Below are positions 6,426 through 8,357 of a stretch of DNA of 8,357 nt, piece by piece. This DNA comes from Alphaproteobacteria bacterium (GTDB lineage Bacteria; Pseudomonadota; Alphaproteobacteria; ATCC43930; CGMCC-115725): contig JAFAHP010000379.1 of NCBI GenBank assembly GCA_019237175.1, forward strand, positions 1-8,357. The letters run 5' to 3'. Numbering within the stretch: position 1 is the stretch's first letter; each line of letters begins with the position of its first letter. The translations under genes were made by a program, and so were the position numbers. A model generated the notes under the pieces. The model was given only the letters and a program-made list of their open reading frames with translations, ran no database searches and was not told the DNA's origin.

Positions 6426-6465
6426 GATTGCGCCTCGCCTGGATTTGCCACCCCAACCTTGTGAC

Positions 6466-6492
6466 CGATCGGCAATATCATCATGCCGATCG
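6466..6492. terminator. 9-bp-stem hairpin between convergent genes, candidate terminator for the peptidase gene
   Basis: CGATCGGCA (6466-6474) pairs perfectly with TGCCGATCG (6484-6492) around a 9-base loop. It begins 35 bp past the stop of the minus-strand peptidase gene and lies between converging transcripts, a usual place for a bidirectional terminator. Neither strand has a T-run after the stem, so any termination would not be the classical intrinsic type. Confidence 0.45.
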
Positions 6493-6527
6493 CGGAAATG
6501 CTGTGGGCGCTACAGTCCCTACGCACT

Positions 6528-8303
6528 TTAATGAGACAAACCCTGGGTCCCACCGGAGGGCGCACCTTTTGCCTGCGTCGTCGGGAGGGGTGCGAGCGAG
6601 GAGGTCTCGCTCGCTTCAGGCGCTGTGTTTGACGCGCTCGGTGATGGGCCGCCTCCGGTCTTACGGATAAAGGCGGCGACATTGTCGTGCAGTTCTTTCA
6701 ACGCGGGCTCATGAGCATAAACCATGTGACCCGACTGATAAAACTTGAACTCGATATTGGCCCGCAGCTTGTCCGGCACCGGCAATTGCCGCATCTCGTA
6801 AATGGCCTCGTAAAATGGGGTCGCCAGGTCGAAATAGCCGGCGTTCACCAGCACCCTTAGGCCGGGGTTGTATTTCATCGCCCAAGCCAGGTCCGGCAGC
6901 ACATTGGGCGACTGCCGTAAGGCTCGGAATGCGCCGGGCGGCTGATGCTGGCTATCCCATATCCCCCATAACGAACTCATCGGCCGGTAGGTTTTGTTGT
7001 CGCTGTATTTCAGCGTCTTGCGGGCATAGTCGTTGAAAGCAGAGACGTAAGCCGACCCGATCGCGGCGGTTTGTGGATCGTAATCTGCTCCTTTGCTCAA
7101 CGGGTCCATTGTCGGACCGGAAAACCGCGTATCGAGCTGGCCGGTCGTAATTTCGCTGTCGTCTTGGAGGGTCTTTTCGAACTCGCCGCTATTGATGCGC
7201 AGCTCGGCCTTTTTGATGTATTCGACCGGCAGGCCGGTAAAATCGTGCAATCTGGCGGCAATCGTACCGCGCCGCCCCGGATCGAGGGCTCCACCTTGTT
7301 CGAGTGCCAGCGCATAGTCGGTCATTGCGAAATGCTCGACTTTGTCCAAGAGCTGATCCAGATCCTTCAAGTTGCTCGCGAGTTTGTGGTGGTACCAGGC
7401 GGTCGCGGCATAGGTGGGCAGCGCCAGTTGATAAGGAAGATTAACTCCCGGATTGAATTGTGGGCTGCCCGGGCTGAGGTCAAAATTCAAAATCTGCGAC
7501 AATAATATGACGCCGTTGAAGTCGACGTATCGGTTCGTTTCCAACTGCTTAATGAGCACCGCGGCGCGGGTCGTACCATAGCTTTCGCCAAACAAATATT
7601 TTGGTGAATTCCAGCGGCCATATTTGGACAGGAACCGAGTGATGAACTCGGCAAAAGCATAGGCGTCGGCGTCGACCCCATAAAAGGCCTTTTGCTTGTC
7701 CTTGCCGGCGATACGACTGAACCCGGTGCCGGGCGCGTCGATAAACACAAGGTCGCTGGCGTCGAGCAGGCTCTGATTGTTGTCGACCATGGCATAGGGT
7801 GCCGCCGGCGAGTGGGTGTCGTCGGCGGTGACCACCCGTTTTGGGCCAAAGGCACCCATATGCAGCCATATCGTCGACGATCCGGGGCCGCCGTTGAACA
7901 GAAACGTCAGCGGCCGTCCCTCCGGTGCCGCACTCTTTTTAATATAGGCGACATAGAACATCGCCGCTTCCGCGGTCGGGTTCTGGCCGGCCGAGGCGTT
8001 CTCCGTCCGGTTCTTGTCCTGCCGATCCTCGGTTTCGGGCTCCTCTCCGGTGATCTTTGGGGTGTCGTCCCATCCTCTAGGATGAACGATCAAGGCGCCG
8101 GCGACCGCCCGGTAGTCGATGCGCGACCCGGCGACCGTCACGAAACCGTCGCTGGTTGCTTCCTCGGGCTTGGCATGCTCGATTTTTGCGGTCCGCGGCT
8201 TGCTTCCCGCCGCATCTTTGTCCTTCGGCGCTCCCTCGTCGGCAAACGCCGCCGCGGCCGTGAGCATCGCGCCGAGCATAAGGACGCAGACCGTCTTCAT
8301 CAT
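6528..8303 (-). CDS. Exported serine carboxypeptidase-like protein (peptidase family S10)
   Basis: This is a 591-residue precursor. Residues 1-21 form a Sec signal peptide (MMKTVCVLMLGAMLTAAAAFA). A charged, probably flexible stretch follows (22-52). The alpha/beta-hydrolase core carries the S10 hallmarks: FLFNGGPGSST (134-144, oxyanion region), FGESYGTT with nucleophile S241, Asp492 in VNAGYFDLATP and His526 in YQSGHMVY. In the family these enzymes remove C-terminal residues from peptides, often at acidic pH, and bacterial members are usually periplasmic or secreted. The substrate here is unknown. Residues 551-591 are a Pro/Ser/Ala/Thr-rich tail with no domain. The gene converges on the aap operon and shares no promoter with it, so a functional link is only speculative (peptide breakdown feeding amino-acid uptake). 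Two adjacent ATG codons (8303, 8300) could serve as start. Confidence 0.93.
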   Translation of the reverse strand: MMKTVCVLMLGAMLTAAAAFADEGAPKDKDAAGSKPRTAKIEHAKPEEATSDGFVTVAGSRIDYRAVAGALIVHPRGWDDTPKITGEEPETEDRQDKNRTENASAGQNPTAEAAMFYVAYIKKSAAPEGRPLTFLFNGGPGSSTIWLHMGAFGPKRVVTADDTHSPAAPYAMVDNNQSLLDASDLVFIDAPGTGFSRIAGKDKQKAFYGVDADAYAFAEFITRFLSKYGRWNSPKYLFGESYGTTRAAVLIKQLETNRYVDFNGVILLSQILNFDLSPGSPQFNPGVNLPYQLALPTYAATAWYHHKLASNLKDLDQLLDKVEHFAMTDYALALEQGGALDPGRRGTIAARLHDFTGLPVEYIKKAELRINSGEFEKTLQDDSEITTGQLDTRFSGPTMDPLSKGADYDPQTAAIGSAYVSAFNDYARKTLKYSDNKTYRPMSSLWGIWDSQHQPPGAFRALRQSPNVLPDLAWAMKYNPGLRVLVNAGYFDLATPFYEAIYEMRQLPVPDKLRANIEFKFYQSGHMVYAHEPALKELHDNVAAFIRKTGGGPSPSASNTAPEASETSSLAPLPTTQAKGAPSGGTQGLSH

Positions 8304-8308
8304 GCGGA

Positions 8309-8318
8309 CCCCCCTCTC
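8309..8318 (-). promoter_or_regulatory. Ribosome binding site of the S10 peptidase gene
   Basis: Read on the minus strand, GAGAGGGGGG ends 5 bases before the first ATG (8303-8301) and 8 bases before the second (8300-8298). Spacing suits either, so the mature product is the same but the precursor may begin MMKT or MKT. No clear promoter is visible in the remaining 36 bases to the window edge. Confidence 0.6.
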
Positions 8319-8357
8319 TCTGCCGCAGATAACGGCCGCAGCGGCGGCGGGTTCCGC

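Noticed and set aside
6320..6670. A 116-codon plus-strand frame with a start of MLILIPVPGLDPGTHV.
   Set aside because: Its first third is a translation of the palindromic repeat and the rest is antisense to the end of the S10 peptidase gene. Such repeat-encoded peptides are common false gene calls.
1..8357. Possibility of a defence system, prophage, toxin-antitoxin pair or biosynthetic cluster.
   Set aside because: All substantial frames are accounted for by psp, yccF, aap and an S10 peptidase. No nuclease, integrase, transposase, CRISPR repeat or small toxin pair is visible.

Overview
The window looks like chromosomal DNA from a GC-rich alphaproteobacterium. The grounds are the complete aapJQMP-type amino-acid transporter (a layout typical of rhizobia and relatives), the pspABC order, and intergenic palindromes built on the core CCCGGATCAAGTCCGGG, which resemble repeats I remember from alphaproteobacterial genomes. 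I cannot name a genus. All the protein families here are known. I see no phage, insertion-sequence, CRISPR, tRNA or rRNA signal, and no convincing undescribed system.

Layout: positions 1-1135 (+) hold the end of a phage-shock operon: the C-terminal 160 residues of PspA, then PspB, then PspC one base after the pspB stop. Positions 1137-1224 form an 88-bp nested palindrome (an outer stem enclosing two hairpins). A separate small gene, yccF, follows at 1263-1706 (+) with its own strong ribosome binding site. Positions 1707-2107 are a 401-bp stretch with no credible gene, presumably carrying control sequences for the next operon.

Positions 2108-6229 (+) carry a complete, tightly packed ABC uptake operon for polar L-amino acids: aapJ (periplasmic binding protein), aapQ and aapM (the two permeases) and aapP (ATPase). 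Gaps are 35 bp and 2 bp, then a 4-bp ATGA overlap. Two of the four genes (aapJ, aapM) appear to start with GTG. AapJ captures the amino acid in the periplasm, AapQ/AapM form the channel, and AapP drives it by ATP hydrolysis.

Positions 6230-6527 separate the operon from a convergent gene. This stretch holds a short piece resembling the middle of yccF (6251-6310), an array of hairpins that includes an inverted copy of the 17-bp palindrome core from the psp/yccF gap, and a 9-bp-stem hairpin just past the end of the convergent gene. Positions 6528-8303 (-) encode an exported serine carboxypeptidase-like protein (peptidase family S10) with an intact Ser-Asp-His triad. The last 54 bases are its upstream leader, cut by the window edge.

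The most useful second looks are the repeat architecture and the yccF-like fragment, not the genes.
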